A DNA stretch of 22,451 bases from Candidatus Woesearchaeota archaeon (GTDB lineage Archaea; Nanobdellota; Nanobdellia; SCGC-AAA011-G17; GW2011-AR20): assembly GCA_018302885.1 (NCBI GenBank), contig JAGVZC010000010.1:1-22451 (forward strand), in the 5' to 3' direction. Position numbers and translations under genes: made by a program. Shown piece by piece: positions 1 to 6,770 of the stretch (the first letter of the stretch is position 1; every line of letters starts with the position of its first letter). The notes under the pieces are model-generated. The model saw only the letters and a list, made by a program, of their open reading frames with translations. It was not told where the DNA came from and searched no databases.

Positions 1-67
1 TGGAAAAGAAAGAGAATATAAATTAAATGAATTGATTAAAATTGAGAAAGAACTTTCTTTAAAGTAG
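1..67 (+). CDS. 3' end of an upstream gene (partial)
   Basis: An open frame starting at base 2 runs 21 codons to a TAG at 65-67. It ends in a charged, helix-like tail (…LNELIKIEKELSLK). The next gene has its own TATA-like box just downstream, which fits this being the end of a separate gene. The piece is too short to identify, and a chance open frame in AT-rich DNA cannot be excluded. Confidence 0.4.
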   Translation, partial: GKEREYKLNELIKIEKELSLK

Positions 68-83
68 TGACAGAATGGAAAGA

Positions 84-92
84 TTTTTAAAT
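84..92 (+). promoter_or_regulatory. TATA-like box of the gene at 113
   Basis: A T-run followed by AAAT is centred about 25 nt before the ATG at 113. This is the spacing expected for a leaderless archaeal transcript. The box is a weaker match than the TTTATAAA boxes elsewhere in the window. Confidence 0.45.
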
Positions 93-112
93 TAGAATTT
101 TTATTCATTTTT

Positions 113-760
113 ATGAAATTCAAAGAAGTATTTGAACCTGTAGAAAAAATGGATAAATATATTCTCAGGCAGTATAGTAAATTTGTAAATAAACAGGAGA
201 AAAAGGGAAGAAATAGATATGAATTAGCTAAGATGTTTAATCCTTTAATTACAATTCCCACAATTATTGCAGCATGTTTTTTAGAAAATATGGGGGACAA
301 AACTAATTTTATCATAAATTTTCCTGTAACCTCTATATTGATGGGGTTTGACATTGCAGAGAATACTCTATTCGCCAAAAGAAACGATAAGAACATTACT
401 GAAGACGGAACAATTACTGATGATCCTTTTCACTCGTTAAATAGTAAATTCAGATTTCCATTGATCGCTACTTCAGCAGTCTATGGCGTTCAGGGAGCAA
501 CAGAATTGATTAATTATTTTAAAACAGGTGATGGATTACTTATGACAAAAAGCTTGGAGGATTTCATGACTTCAGCATACTTATTTGCACTTTCCTCATC
601 GATATACATCAAAGACGCCAATCTTAAGTTACTGGATAAACAGTATTCTTTGGTTGAATATCTGAAGAAAGCAGGGAGCAAAGTGAAAGAATTAGTTTCA
701 CCTAATCCAATACCCAATCCTTCACCAATTCAATATTATCTTCTGGAGAATAGAATATAA
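113..760 (+). CDS. Hypothetical membrane-associated protein, 215 aa
   Basis: I do not recognise this protein. The N-terminal ~40 residues are charged and helical. Hydrophobic stretches follow at about 42-57, 66-80, 115-133 and 150-166, which could be membrane segments or amphipathic helices. The C-terminus is a short proline/asparagine-rich tail (PNPIPNPSP, about 197-205) followed by IQYYLLENRI. No signal peptide or cysteine motif is visible. The ATG lies about 25 nt downstream of a TATA-like element and no Shine-Dalgarno is seen, so leaderless expression is likely. A gene end lies just upstream and the next gene starts 94 nt downstream with its own promoter, so it is probably monocistronic. 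It is accepted as real because of its length, normal composition and promoter. Confidence 0.7.
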   Translation: MKFKEVFEPVEKMDKYILRQYSKFVNKQEKKGRNRYELAKMFNPLITIPTIIAACFLENMGDKTNFIINFPVTSILMGFDIAENTLFAKRNDKNITEDGTITDDPFHSLNSKFRFPLIATSAVYGVQGATELINYFKTGDGLLMTKSLEDFMTSAYLFALSSSIYIKDANLKLLDKQYSLVEYLKKAGSKVKELVSPNPIPNPSPIQYYLLENRI

Positions 761-794
761 TTCATCACTATGAAATAAAAAATATAAATCGAAA

Positions 795-803
795 GATATA
801 TAA
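795..803 (+). promoter_or_regulatory. TATA box of the MscS-like gene
   Basis: An alternating A/T box (GATATATAAA) lies about 55 nt before the ATG at 855. Initiation about 25 nt downstream would give a leader of roughly 30 nt that contains the Shine-Dalgarno at 841-848. A closer start from the AT-rich run at 821-836 is also possible. Confidence 0.45.
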
Positions 804-840
804 AATAAATATCATGTTTAATTATATAATATTTAAAAAA

Positions 841-848
841 AGGAGGTG
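841..848 (+). promoter_or_regulatory. Strong Shine-Dalgarno AGGAGGTG
   Basis: AGGAGGTG is a full-length match to the archaeal 16S 3' end (anti-SD CACCTCC). It ends 6 nt before the ATG at 855 and fixes that start. It stands out because most genes in the window appear leaderless. Confidence 0.85.
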
Positions 849-854
849 TAATAG

Positions 855-1535
855 ATGGCATTAGATGCTGTAACAGCAACTGGATCTCTAATCCTAAATC
901 CGTTATTAAACTTGTGGGCAGGTTTTATTAATATTCTTCCAGGTATTGTGGCTGCTATTATCATATTAATAATTGGTTACTTTGTGTCATTAGGTCTTGG
1001 ACATTTAGTAAGGATTATTCTTGAGAAAGCAGGACTTAACAGATACGCTGAGAAACACAAGATGGCTAACGTTGTTGGTCATATACATATGAGTCATGTT
1101 TTTGGTGAGATTGTTAAATGGTATATTTTCATAATATTCATACAATCTGCTGTTGACTTGCTAAAATTAGGAACATTGAGTTCTGTGTTGAATGCATTTG
1201 TTCTATGGTTGCCTAATGTAATCGTAGCTGCTATTGTAATCATCTTTGGTATTGGATTGTCACATTACATAAGCATGAAAATTGAAGAGCATACAGAGAT
1301 GAAAGGCACAAGGTTCTTATCAAGGGTATTGAAGATAGTCATAATCTTCATGGTTATTGTTGTTGCATTAAGCCAGATTGGCGTTGATGTAAGCATACTG
1401 GAGAATACATTCTTGATATTGATAGGAGCATTGGCAGTTGGAATAGCAATAGCATTGGGAATTGGATTAGGAAAATCATTAAGCCTTAATGGCAAGAAGA
1501 TAGTGGGTCAATTAGAAGAATTAATGAACCATTAA
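855..1535 (+). CDS. MscS-like 'conserved TM helix' membrane protein, 226 aa
   Basis: The protein is an integral membrane protein of the small-conductance mechanosensitive channel-related group, resembling the conserved TM-helix family. Likely membrane segments lie at about 28-53, 85-105, 112-140, 157-177 and 184-208. The repeated pattern of a helix followed by a short amphipathic stretch is visible twice (LPGIVAAIIILIIGYFVS…, LPNVIVAAIVIIFGIGLS…). The last helix is rich in Gly/Ala with small-residue packing (VGIAIALGIGLGKS), as in pore-lining helices. The large cytoplasmic beta domain of true MscS is absent, so channel activity is inferred only. It is preceded by a strong Shine-Dalgarno and followed directly by a long T-run, so it is probably a well-translated single-gene unit. 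Confidence 0.8.
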   Translation: MALDAVTATGSLILNPLLNLWAGFINILPGIVAAIIILIIGYFVSLGLGHLVRIILEKAGLNRYAEKHKMANVVGHIHMSHVFGEIVKWYIFIIFIQSAVDLLKLGTLSSVLNAFVLWLPNVIVAAIVIIFGIGLSHYISMKIEEHTEMKGTRFLSRVLKIVIIFMVIVVALSQIGVDVSILENTFLILIGALAVGIAIALGIGLGKSLSLNGKKIVGQLEELMNH

Positions 1536-1560
1536 TTTTTTCTTTTTTTTTATTTTTCTT
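1536..1560 (+). terminator. Poly-T terminator
   Basis: Directly after the TAA of the MscS-like gene there is a run in which 22 of 25 bases are T. T-runs without a hairpin are the usual intrinsic termination signal in archaea. Confidence 0.65.
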
Positions 1561-1634
1561 ATAGAATAATACCTAACTTAATTTGAAATAATTATGCTTG
1601 GAAATTAACTCTCGTAAAAATGCATAGATATTAA

Positions 1635-1642
1635 TTTAAATA
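1635..1642 (+). promoter_or_regulatory. TATA-like box of the gene at 1667
   Basis: TTTAAATA is centred about 28 nt before the ATG at 1667, consistent with a leaderless or nearly leaderless transcript. Confidence 0.45.
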
Positions 1643-1666
1643 ACTTATATCCCTTAATATCTGAAT

Positions 1667-2029
1667 ATGAAAAAAAAGATTAGCAAATTTATATATTGGA
1701 CACCAAGAATTTTATCAATAATATTCATATTATTTTTAGCATTGATGTCATTAGATGTTTTTTCTTCTGAGTTAAGCTTTTGGCAGACATTGATTGGGTT
1801 GTTCATGCATAATATTCCAGTAATTATTTTATTGGTGGTTTTAATAATATCATGGAAATATGAAATAGTTGGAGGAATTGCATTTATTCTAGCCGGATTA
1901 TTATATATTGTCATGCTATTTAGGAATCCATTTGAATGGTATATGCTATTATGGGCTATACAAATTTCCGGAACTGCATTTCTCATAGGAATCTTATTTT
2001 TTATTAATTGGTTCAGAAAGAAAAGATAA
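1667..2029 (+). CDS. Small four-helix membrane protein, 120 aa (DUF7670-like)
   Basis: This is a small integral membrane protein with a Lys-rich N-terminus (MKKKISK) and C-terminus (FRKKR). Four hydrophobic segments lie at about 8-27, 39-62, 66-85 and 93-115. The order, with SLDVF after helix 1, FWQTLIGLFMHNIP before helix 2 and W(K)xEIVGGIAFIL in helix 3, matches from memory a widespread bacterial/archaeal family annotated as DUF7670; the family number should be checked. Function is unknown. It has its own TATA-like box and converges with the lipoprotein gene 52 nt downstream. An overlapping minus-strand frame of similar length is a shadow, since this frame has the coherent membrane-protein pattern. 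Confidence 0.75.
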   Translation: MKKKISKFIYWTPRILSIIFILFLALMSLDVFSSELSFWQTLIGLFMHNIPVIILLVVLIISWKYEIVGGIAFILAGLLYIVMLFRNPFEWYMLLWAIQISGTAFLIGILFFINWFRKKR

Positions 2030-2081
2030 TAAATGATTGGAATTAATTAAGACTAATACTTATCTTTAGACTCTAATATTT

Positions 2082-2318
2082 TTATTTTTTACAGGATTCT
2101 ATGTACTCATCCAGCAATTTTTCACCGCCATATTTCTGAATGCTTTGGCATGATGCGTAAATCTCTTCTGCATTGCCCTCATTGCTGCATGTTTTTATGC
2201 ATTCGCTTACTTTAACCTCCGATATCTCAGTTATTCCCTTACCTGTTGGAACTCCGCTGTTGCATGCTGTCAGAATCAATAAACTTAGTATTAAAACTAA
2301 AGATATTATTTTTTTCAT
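2082..2318 (-). CDS. Small secreted lipoprotein with lipobox, 78 aa
   Basis: The N-terminus MKK is followed by a hydrophobic stretch and the lipobox LTAC, with Cys19 as the expected lipid-modified residue. The mature part is about 60 residues, acidic, with four further cysteines (SECIKTCS, then one in ASCQS and one near the C-terminus). The spacing suggests a small helical hairpin closed by two disulfides. I do not recognise a family. It starts 30 nt after the end of the GH13 gene on the same strand but has a TATA-like box at the expected leaderless distance, so it can be transcribed alone. Bacterial-like lipoboxes are known in some archaea; membrane anchoring here is inferred. Confidence 0.75.
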   Translation of the reverse strand: MKKIISLVLILSLLILTACNSGVPTGKGITEISEVKVSECIKTCSNEGNAEEIYASCQSIQKYGGEKLLDEYIESCKK

Positions 2319-2340
2319 GATATTTGTATATTTTAATGAT

Positions 2341-2348
2341 ATTTAAAT
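2341..2348 (-). promoter_or_regulatory. TATA-like box of the lipoprotein gene
   Basis: ATTTAAAT (palindromic) is centred about 26 nt upstream of the minus-strand ATG at 2318. It sits directly against the stop codon of the GH13 gene, in the short gap between the two genes. Confidence 0.5.
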
Positions 2349-3800
2349 TTAATTATCTTTATTGTGTTTATCCGGGAATAAATAACAAGATTCTGAATCC
2401 ATTTTTATCCACTTGTTTTCCGCAAACTCTATTATTCTTCCAGTTGTTATTTCTGCGTTTAATATTTCTGAATCTGTAAACATAATTTCTAAGTTGACTG
2501 GTTTTTGTCTTTTTTCTTTATTTATTAAAATATAATAAGAATTATTTCCAATATTTAATTTATATGTAAATAATTCTCCATTATCATTGATTTGAATATC
2601 TGTTAAATTAGATTCTTCTTCAAAATTATTTTCTCTTCTGAATCTTATTAGGTTTTTGTATAATTCTATGAATTCCTTGTTATTTAAATCAAATCTCATT
2701 ACATCCCTTGATTGAGCAATTCTATTCTCTCCACCATTATATTGAATCATTCCCTTTTCATTTCCATAATAAATTAATGGAACTACCGGTAATGTAAATT
2801 GTATTAATGCCGCTATCTTTTGTAAATTGAACCCATGTGTAAATCTAGGTAAATCATGATTATCTATTGAGACTATTGATAAATAATCTTCTAATAAATC
2901 TTTATTCTGATAATAATTATTTAATATTCTATTAAACGGATTTATTTCGTTTGGTAATTTATTTAGCAATAAAGATATGTCTATATTAAACTCTCCATCT
3001 AAAATTTTATAATATTTTGGTAGTATGTGGTTTTTTGGTTCAAAATCCCAATGTTCTATTATAACGCTTGTTTCTGGGAAATCTGACTTTATGTGTTTAT
3101 ACAATCTTTTTATATGATCTTTTGGTTGCAGGAATCCTGAATCTAAACGTATATCATCAAATTTAAATTTATTTAACCAGTAACTTATACAATTTTGGTG
3201 CCATTCTTGAACTTCCCTGTTTCTTAGATTTAGTAAGGGGTGACTTTCTAATCCAAAATAACACAAATATTCAGCTTCGTTAATTTTCTCAATCAATGTA
3301 GATTTTCCTGATGTAAGTTTATAAATTAATTCTTCATAATAATGCTTATATTTCCCTTTTTTTTTAATCCTCTCTTTGAACAAGAACCAATCTTTATCTT
3401 TGTCATTATCAGAAGTAATTTTTTCTGTAAATAATTTATTTATAGATGAAACATGAGTACAAACATAATCAACTATAATCTGGATATCATTTTCATGTAA
3501 TTTATCAATTAAATCATTTAATTCTTTTTCTGAACCAAAGTTTGGATTTATCTTATAACTATCTTGATAATCATAACCATGATAAGATGGGCTTTTTTGT
3601 ATTGGGTTAATTAATATATGAGTCACTCCTAATTCCTTTAAATAATCTATTTTGTTATAAATCCCTTTGAAACTTCCCCCTAAGAATTTTTCAAAATCAT
3701 TTTTATAATTGGGATTTTTTATTATACTGTGTAAATCATTAGTATCATTATTAAAACGATCTATAATTATTTGGTATATTATTGAATTTTTTGTTATCAT
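2349..3800 (-). CDS. GH13 alpha-amylase-family glycosidase, 483 aa
   Basis: This is a glycoside hydrolase of family 13, the (beta/alpha)8-barrel enzymes that act on alpha-1,4/1,6-glucans or maltooligosaccharides. The conserved regions are in order. Region I is DYVCTH (111-116). Region II is DIRLD, with nucleophile Asp220. Region III is IIEHWD, with acid/base Glu249. Region IV is SIDNHD, with Asp316. The N-terminus (IIYQIIIDRF) and LGVTHILINPIQKSPSYHGYD are typical of cyclomaltodextrinase/neopullulanase-like or other maltodextrin-acting members, and PLIYYGNEKGM precedes the domain end. A small beta-domain occupies about 400-475. No signal peptide is present, so it is probably cytosolic. Region I has Thr where Asn usually precedes the His. 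It has its own promoter. Exact substrate specificity cannot be read from the sequence. Confidence 0.9.
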   Translation of the reverse strand: MITKNSIIYQIIIDRFNNDTNDLHSIIKNPNYKNDFEKFLGGSFKGIYNKIDYLKELGVTHILINPIQKSPSYHGYDYQDSYKINPNFGSEKELNDLIDKLHENDIQIIVDYVCTHVSSINKLFTEKITSDNDKDKDWFLFKERIKKKGKYKHYYEELIYKLTSGKSTLIEKINEAEYLCYFGLESHPLLNLRNREVQEWHQNCISYWLNKFKFDDIRLDSGFLQPKDHIKRLYKHIKSDFPETSVIIEHWDFEPKNHILPKYYKILDGEFNIDISLLLNKLPNEINPFNRILNNYYQNKDLLEDYLSIVSIDNHDLPRFTHGFNLQKIAALIQFTLPVVPLIYYGNEKGMIQYNGGENRIAQSRDVMRFDLNNKEFIELYKNLIRFRRENNFEEESNLTDIQINDNGELFTYKLNIGNNSYYILINKEKRQKPVNLEIMFTDSEILNAEITTGRIIEFAENKWIKMDSESCYLFPDKHNKDN

Positions 3801-3822
3801 GGGTTTTTGTTATCAAAAATGT

Positions 3823-3830
3823 ATTTATAA
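3823..3830 (-). promoter_or_regulatory. TATA box of the GH13 gene
   Basis: On the minus strand TTATAAAT is centred about 26 nt before the ATG at 3800. It lies in the 43-nt gap after metG, giving the amylase an independent leaderless promoter. Confidence 0.6.
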
Positions 3831-3843
3831 GTCTAACTCAAAA

Positions 3844-5295
3844 TTAAATTTTTTTAAACAAAATTTCCGGTTTCTTTACTTTATAACTTTTTATTTCTTT
3901 ATTCAACTCCTTCAGATTCTGCTTTTCAATGTTCAACAATGAGAATATCTTCTCTGAAGTCTCTGGAATGAAAGGCCATAACAGAATTGATGTCTTTCTT
4001 ATTGATTCAAGGCAGCTATACAATACCTTCTCCAATTCCTTGCCTTCCAGTTTCCATGGCTCTTTCTGATTGATATATTTATTAGTCTCCTGAACACATC
4101 TCCAAATTTCATTCAATGCCTCTGTTAATTTATAATCATCCATCAGTTTTTCAATGTTTTTTACTTCAAACTTGATTTCAACTGAAGATTTTTTTATTTC
4201 AGGGAGTTTTTTAGACAATGTTAGTGTTCTTGATATTAAATTTCCCAATTCATTTGCCAGTTCGTTGTTAACTCTGTTTTTTAGTGATTCCTCTGAGAAG
4301 TTTCCGTCATCGTAAAATGGAATTTCCCTAACTAAAAAATATCTTATTGAATCCACACCATATTTTTTTCCAAGTTGAACCGGATCTATTGAATTTCCCA
4401 ATGACTTTGATATCTTTTGCTTGTTAAATGTCAGGAATCCGTGAATAAATACAGTCTTTGGTAATTTTATATCTGCTGACATCAAAATTGCAGGCCATAT
4501 AACAGCATGAAACCACCCATTGTCTTTACCTAATAAATGAACATCTGCAGGCCAGTATTTGCTGAATTTTTTGTTTGGATAATCTATTCCTGATAAATAA
4601 TTTATCAATGCATCCCACCACACATACGTCGTGAATTTATCATCTATTGGAAAAGGAATCCCCCATGTTAAATTTGAATTTAATCTTGTTATGCTCAAAT
4701 CATTTAACCCTTCTTTTATTCTGTTTACTATTTCATTTCTTCTTGTTAAAGGTAAAATAAATTTTGGATTTTCTTTAATATGCTTTAATATCCTATCTTG
4801 ATACTTGCTTAATCTGAAGAAATACGCATCTTCTTTCAATAATTCAGGTTCTTTATTATGGTAAGGGCATTTTCCACCTACTAATTCCTTTTCGGTAAGA
4901 TATGCTTCACATCCTTTACAATATAATCCTTCATAAAATCCCTTGCATATATCTCCTTTTTCATATATTTTTTTTGTAATTTCCTGCACTGTTTTTACAT
5001 GATCTTTATCTGTTGTTCTTATGAACCTGTTTGGTTTTATATTAAGGAATTCCCATGCCTTTTTGAACTTCAATGAGTTTTTATCCGCTAATTCTTTTGG
5101 AGTTATTTTATTCTCTTTTGCTACATCTGCGAGCTTTTGTCCATGTTCATCGGTACCTGTAAGAAAGAAAGTATCTTTTCCAAATGAATTATTCCACCTT
5201 GCTAAGATATCTGCCATTACTTTTTGATATGCATGCCCTATGTGTGGCTCTGCATTTACATAATCTATTGCTGTTGTTATATAAAATTTATTCAT
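3844..5295 (-). CDS. metG: Methionyl-tRNA synthetase, bacterial type
   Basis: This class I aminoacyl-tRNA synthetase charges tRNA-Met in the cytoplasm. The HIGH motif is PHIGH (17-21) and the KMSKS loop is KISKS (294-298). The connective domain has one zinc knuckle (Cys126, Cys129, Cys143, His146; YCKGC…CPYH), the arrangement known from Thermus-type bacterial enzymes rather than the two-knuckle archaeal form. The signature TGTDEHGQKLA (46-56) and the WWDALINYLSG segment are typical. The alpha-helical anticodon-binding domain fills about 340-470. The protein ends there at 483 aa, without the C-terminal tRNA-binding/dimerisation domain found in many MetRS. The start ATG is about 26 nt from a TATA box. 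It is divergent from the uS2 gene with a 72-nt gap. Confidence 0.95.
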   Translation of the reverse strand: MNKFYITTAIDYVNAEPHIGHAYQKVMADILARWNNSFGKDTFFLTGTDEHGQKLADVAKENKITPKELADKNSLKFKKAWEFLNIKPNRFIRTTDKDHVKTVQEITKKIYEKGDICKGFYEGLYCKGCEAYLTEKELVGGKCPYHNKEPELLKEDAYFFRLSKYQDRILKHIKENPKFILPLTRRNEIVNRIKEGLNDLSITRLNSNLTWGIPFPIDDKFTTYVWWDALINYLSGIDYPNKKFSKYWPADVHLLGKDNGWFHAVIWPAILMSADIKLPKTVFIHGFLTFNKQKISKSLGNSIDPVQLGKKYGVDSIRYFLVREIPFYDDGNFSEESLKNRVNNELANELGNLISRTLTLSKKLPEIKKSSVEIKFEVKNIEKLMDDYKLTEALNEIWRCVQETNKYINQKEPWKLEGKELEKVLYSCLESIRKTSILLWPFIPETSEKIFSLLNIEKQNLKELNKEIKSYKVKKPEILFKKI

Positions 5296-5316
5296 AGTTT
5301 AAATCAGGAATATAGA

Positions 5317-5324
5317 TATTTAAA
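5317..5324 (-). promoter_or_regulatory. TATA box of metG
   Basis: The minus strand reads TTTAAATA, centred about 25 nt before the metG ATG at 5295. It lies only 14 nt from the opposing uS2 TATA box. Confidence 0.55.
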
Positions 5325-5338
5325 GATTTTCCAATAAT

Positions 5339-5346
5339 TTTATAAA
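5339..5346 (+). promoter_or_regulatory. TATA box of rps2
   Basis: TTTATAAA is centred about 25 nt before the ATG at 5368, indicating a leaderless mRNA. Confidence 0.65.
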
Positions 5347-5367
5347 CCCCTTTTTCTCAGATAATTA

Positions 5368-5958
5368 ATGGCAAGTAAGGAAGAAGAATTATTAGTACCT
5401 TTGGATGATTTTCTCAAGGCAGGAATTCATATAGGAACTAAATACAAAACAAAATACATGGAGCCATTCATCTACAAGGCAAGACCAGACGGCTTGCTTG
5501 TTCTTAATGTTCAGGAAGTCAATAACAGGTTGAATTTATTGATTAATTTCTTATCACCATACAAGCCAGAAGATATAATCGTTGTATGCAGAAGGGAAAA
5601 TGGATGGCATGCAGTAAACAAGTTCTCTGAGGTTACAGGAATAAGAGCATACAATGGAAGATATCCTCCAGGAATGCTTACAAACATGAATCTTGAAATT
5701 TTTGTTGAAGCTAAACTGGTTCTTGTTGTTGATCCTTGGATAGACAAGAATGTGGTAAGAGATGCCGCCAAAATTGGAATTCCTGTAGTTGCATTGTGTG
5801 ATACGAACAATGATTCATTGAATGTTGATCTATGCGTTCCATGCAACAACAAAGGAAAGAAAAGCCTTGGCTTGATATTCTATATATTAGCTAGAGATTA
5901 TATGAAGAACATGAAGAAGGAATTTGATGGAAAGATTGAAGATTTTGTTGAAGAGTAA
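5368..5958 (+). CDS. rps2: Small-subunit ribosomal protein uS2 (archaeal S2)
   Basis: uS2 is a component of the 30S ribosomal subunit. The archaeal/eukaryotic-type signatures are visible: AGIHIGTKYKTKYMEPFIYKARPDGL near the N-terminus (first part at about 18-30), RYPPGMLTN in the middle, LVLVVDPWIDKNVVRDA, and the C-terminal GKKSLGLIFYILARDYM. The length of 196 aa is normal for archaeal S2. The acidic C-terminal tail (IEDFVEE) is typical. In many archaea S2 sits in an operon with eno, rpoN, rpoK or mvk. Here it stands alone behind its own leaderless promoter and is followed by an unrelated gene. Confidence 0.96.
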   Translation: MASKEEELLVPLDDFLKAGIHIGTKYKTKYMEPFIYKARPDGLLVLNVQEVNNRLNLLINFLSPYKPEDIIVVCRRENGWHAVNKFSEVTGIRAYNGRYPPGMLTNMNLEIFVEAKLVLVVDPWIDKNVVRDAAKIGIPVVALCDTNNDSLNVDLCVPCNNKGKKSLGLIFYILARDYMKNMKKEFDGKIEDFVEE

Positions 5959-5988
5959 TAATTTTAAAGTAGTAACGAAATCAAAAGG

Positions 5989-5996
5989 TTTATAAA
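5989..5996 (+). promoter_or_regulatory. TATA box of paralog A
   Basis: TTTATAAA lies exactly 32 nt before the ATG at 6029, the same distance as in paralog B. Initiation about 25 nt downstream of the box centre would leave a leader of about 11 nt. Confidence 0.6.
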
Positions 5997-6012
5997 TTCC
6001 AAGTTCACACTA

Positions 6013-6028
6013 ATTCTTAGGTAAACAA
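6013..6028 (+). promoter_or_regulatory. Short leader shared with paralog B (ATTCTTaGGTAAA)
   Basis: The sequence ATTCTTAGGTAAACAA directly before the ATG matches ATTCTTTGGTAAATAAA before paralog B (11830-11846), with two substitutions and one extra A. AGGT/GGT could pair weakly with the 16S anti-SD, so it may be a short ribosome-binding leader. Conservation between otherwise diverged genes suggests a common expression cassette. Confidence 0.5.
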
Positions 6029-6739
6029 ATGAAAACATTGGATCAACCAAATCAGAACGTATCTTTTTTAGCAGACGAAGGTATGCTAAAAGATTATCAA
6101 GAAAGAATTAAATCATATTCAAAAAGGGCACAAGAAGTTTTGAATATTTTCACTTATGATAATGGATTGATTAAAGGTTCAAATCCTTTTGCTAATGTGG
6201 CATTAGCTTCTAAACACTTGGCATTGCCTTCTCAGGTATTGCATGATTCAGAACTAAATCCAGAATTTTTTAGAGGAAATTATGAAGATTTAGGCTTGGT
6301 TTTGAAAACAAACGGAGATTCTTCATTTAAAAATAATAATCCTGATGCAAAAAAATTGTATGAACAACTTAAGAAAAGAGGAATCACACCTTCCGAAGAG
6401 AATCCAGTGATGATTTCATTAAGGGGGTTGGGTTTAGAAGCGGATAAAAGTCATTATGGCTTAATGCATAAATTAACAGATGAAACAGAAATTGTTCAGG
6501 CTCCTGAATTAAGTTATCAAAACAATGGACGTAAATTCTCGAGAACAGATGAAAGAGGAATTCCCATTTTTGATGAAGACGGGACAAGAACCTTTTATGC
6601 AAGAAAAGACGGTCTAGACGGGTTTTGCTTGTGGGGCTTGGTTTTGGATTCCAATTGGTTCTGGTTCTGGTACTGGGCTCTTGATGACTCTGGCGCCGAT
6701 GGTAAGGTAGCAGTTGCAAAAAATTATTCCAAGGAATAA
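6029..6739 (+). CDS. Paralog A: unrecognised protein with an adenine-depleted, aromatic-rich C-terminus
   Basis: I do not recognise a named family. The 236-aa protein has no signal peptide. Residues 1-100 are helical and charged. A middle region contains FFRGNYEDLGL, NPVMISLRGLGLEADKSHYGL and GIPIFDEDGTRTFYARKDG. The C-terminal segment (about 197-230) is packed with Trp/Phe/Tyr (NWFWFWYW at 209-216) and ends in GKVAVAKNYSKE. The same pattern (FR.NY..(L/M)GL, YGL, AP.L, G(I/L)PI, G.C, GRV..AKNFSK) occurs in the gene at 11847, so the two are paralogs. Codons 197-226 contain no A at any third position and the DNA there is 53% GC, in contrast with A-rich upstream codons. This resembles the variable C-terminus of DGR target proteins (C-type-lectin-like fold), but that is inference. 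It may be a ligand-binding protein. Confidence 0.8.
   Translation: MKTLDQPNQNVSFLADEGMLKDYQERIKSYSKRAQEVLNIFTYDNGLIKGSNPFANVALASKHLALPSQVLHDSELNPEFFRGNYEDLGLVLKTNGDSSFKNNNPDAKKLYEQLKKRGITPSEENPVMISLRGLGLEADKSHYGLMHKLTDETEIVQAPELSYQNNGRKFSRTDERGIPIFDEDGTRTFYARKDGLDGFCLWGLVLDSNWFWFWYWALDDSGADGKVAVAKNYSKE
6611..6703 (+). other. Adenine-depleted 3' segment of paralog A (candidate variable region)
   Basis: Only 9 of 93 bases are A (about 10%), while the preceding 90 bases contain 35 A (39%). GC is 49/93. G-ending and pyrimidine-ending codons alternate (TTG GTT TTG GAT; TGG TTC TGG TTC TGG TAC TGG), as expected if a template of A-containing AGG/AAG and AAY codons had its adenines replaced. It is followed by a 3' end at 6716-6739 that is almost identical to that of paralog B. 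The measurement is direct; the DGR interpretation is inferred. Confidence 0.5.
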
Positions 6740-6740
6740 A

Positions 6741-6748
6741 TTTATATA
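6741..6748 (+). promoter_or_regulatory. TATA box of the MazG-like gene
   Basis: TTTATATA is centred about 26 nt before the ATG at 6771, two bases after the stop codon of paralog A. A leaderless transcript is expected. Confidence 0.6.
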
Positions 6749-6770
6749 ACTTTTATTTCTTTATTTTATC

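Noticed and set aside
6611..6739. Frameshift or assembly error as explanation for the odd C-terminus of paralog A
   Set aside because: The reading frame re-joins the motif AKNYSK that is shared with paralog B, so the frame is right through the odd segment.
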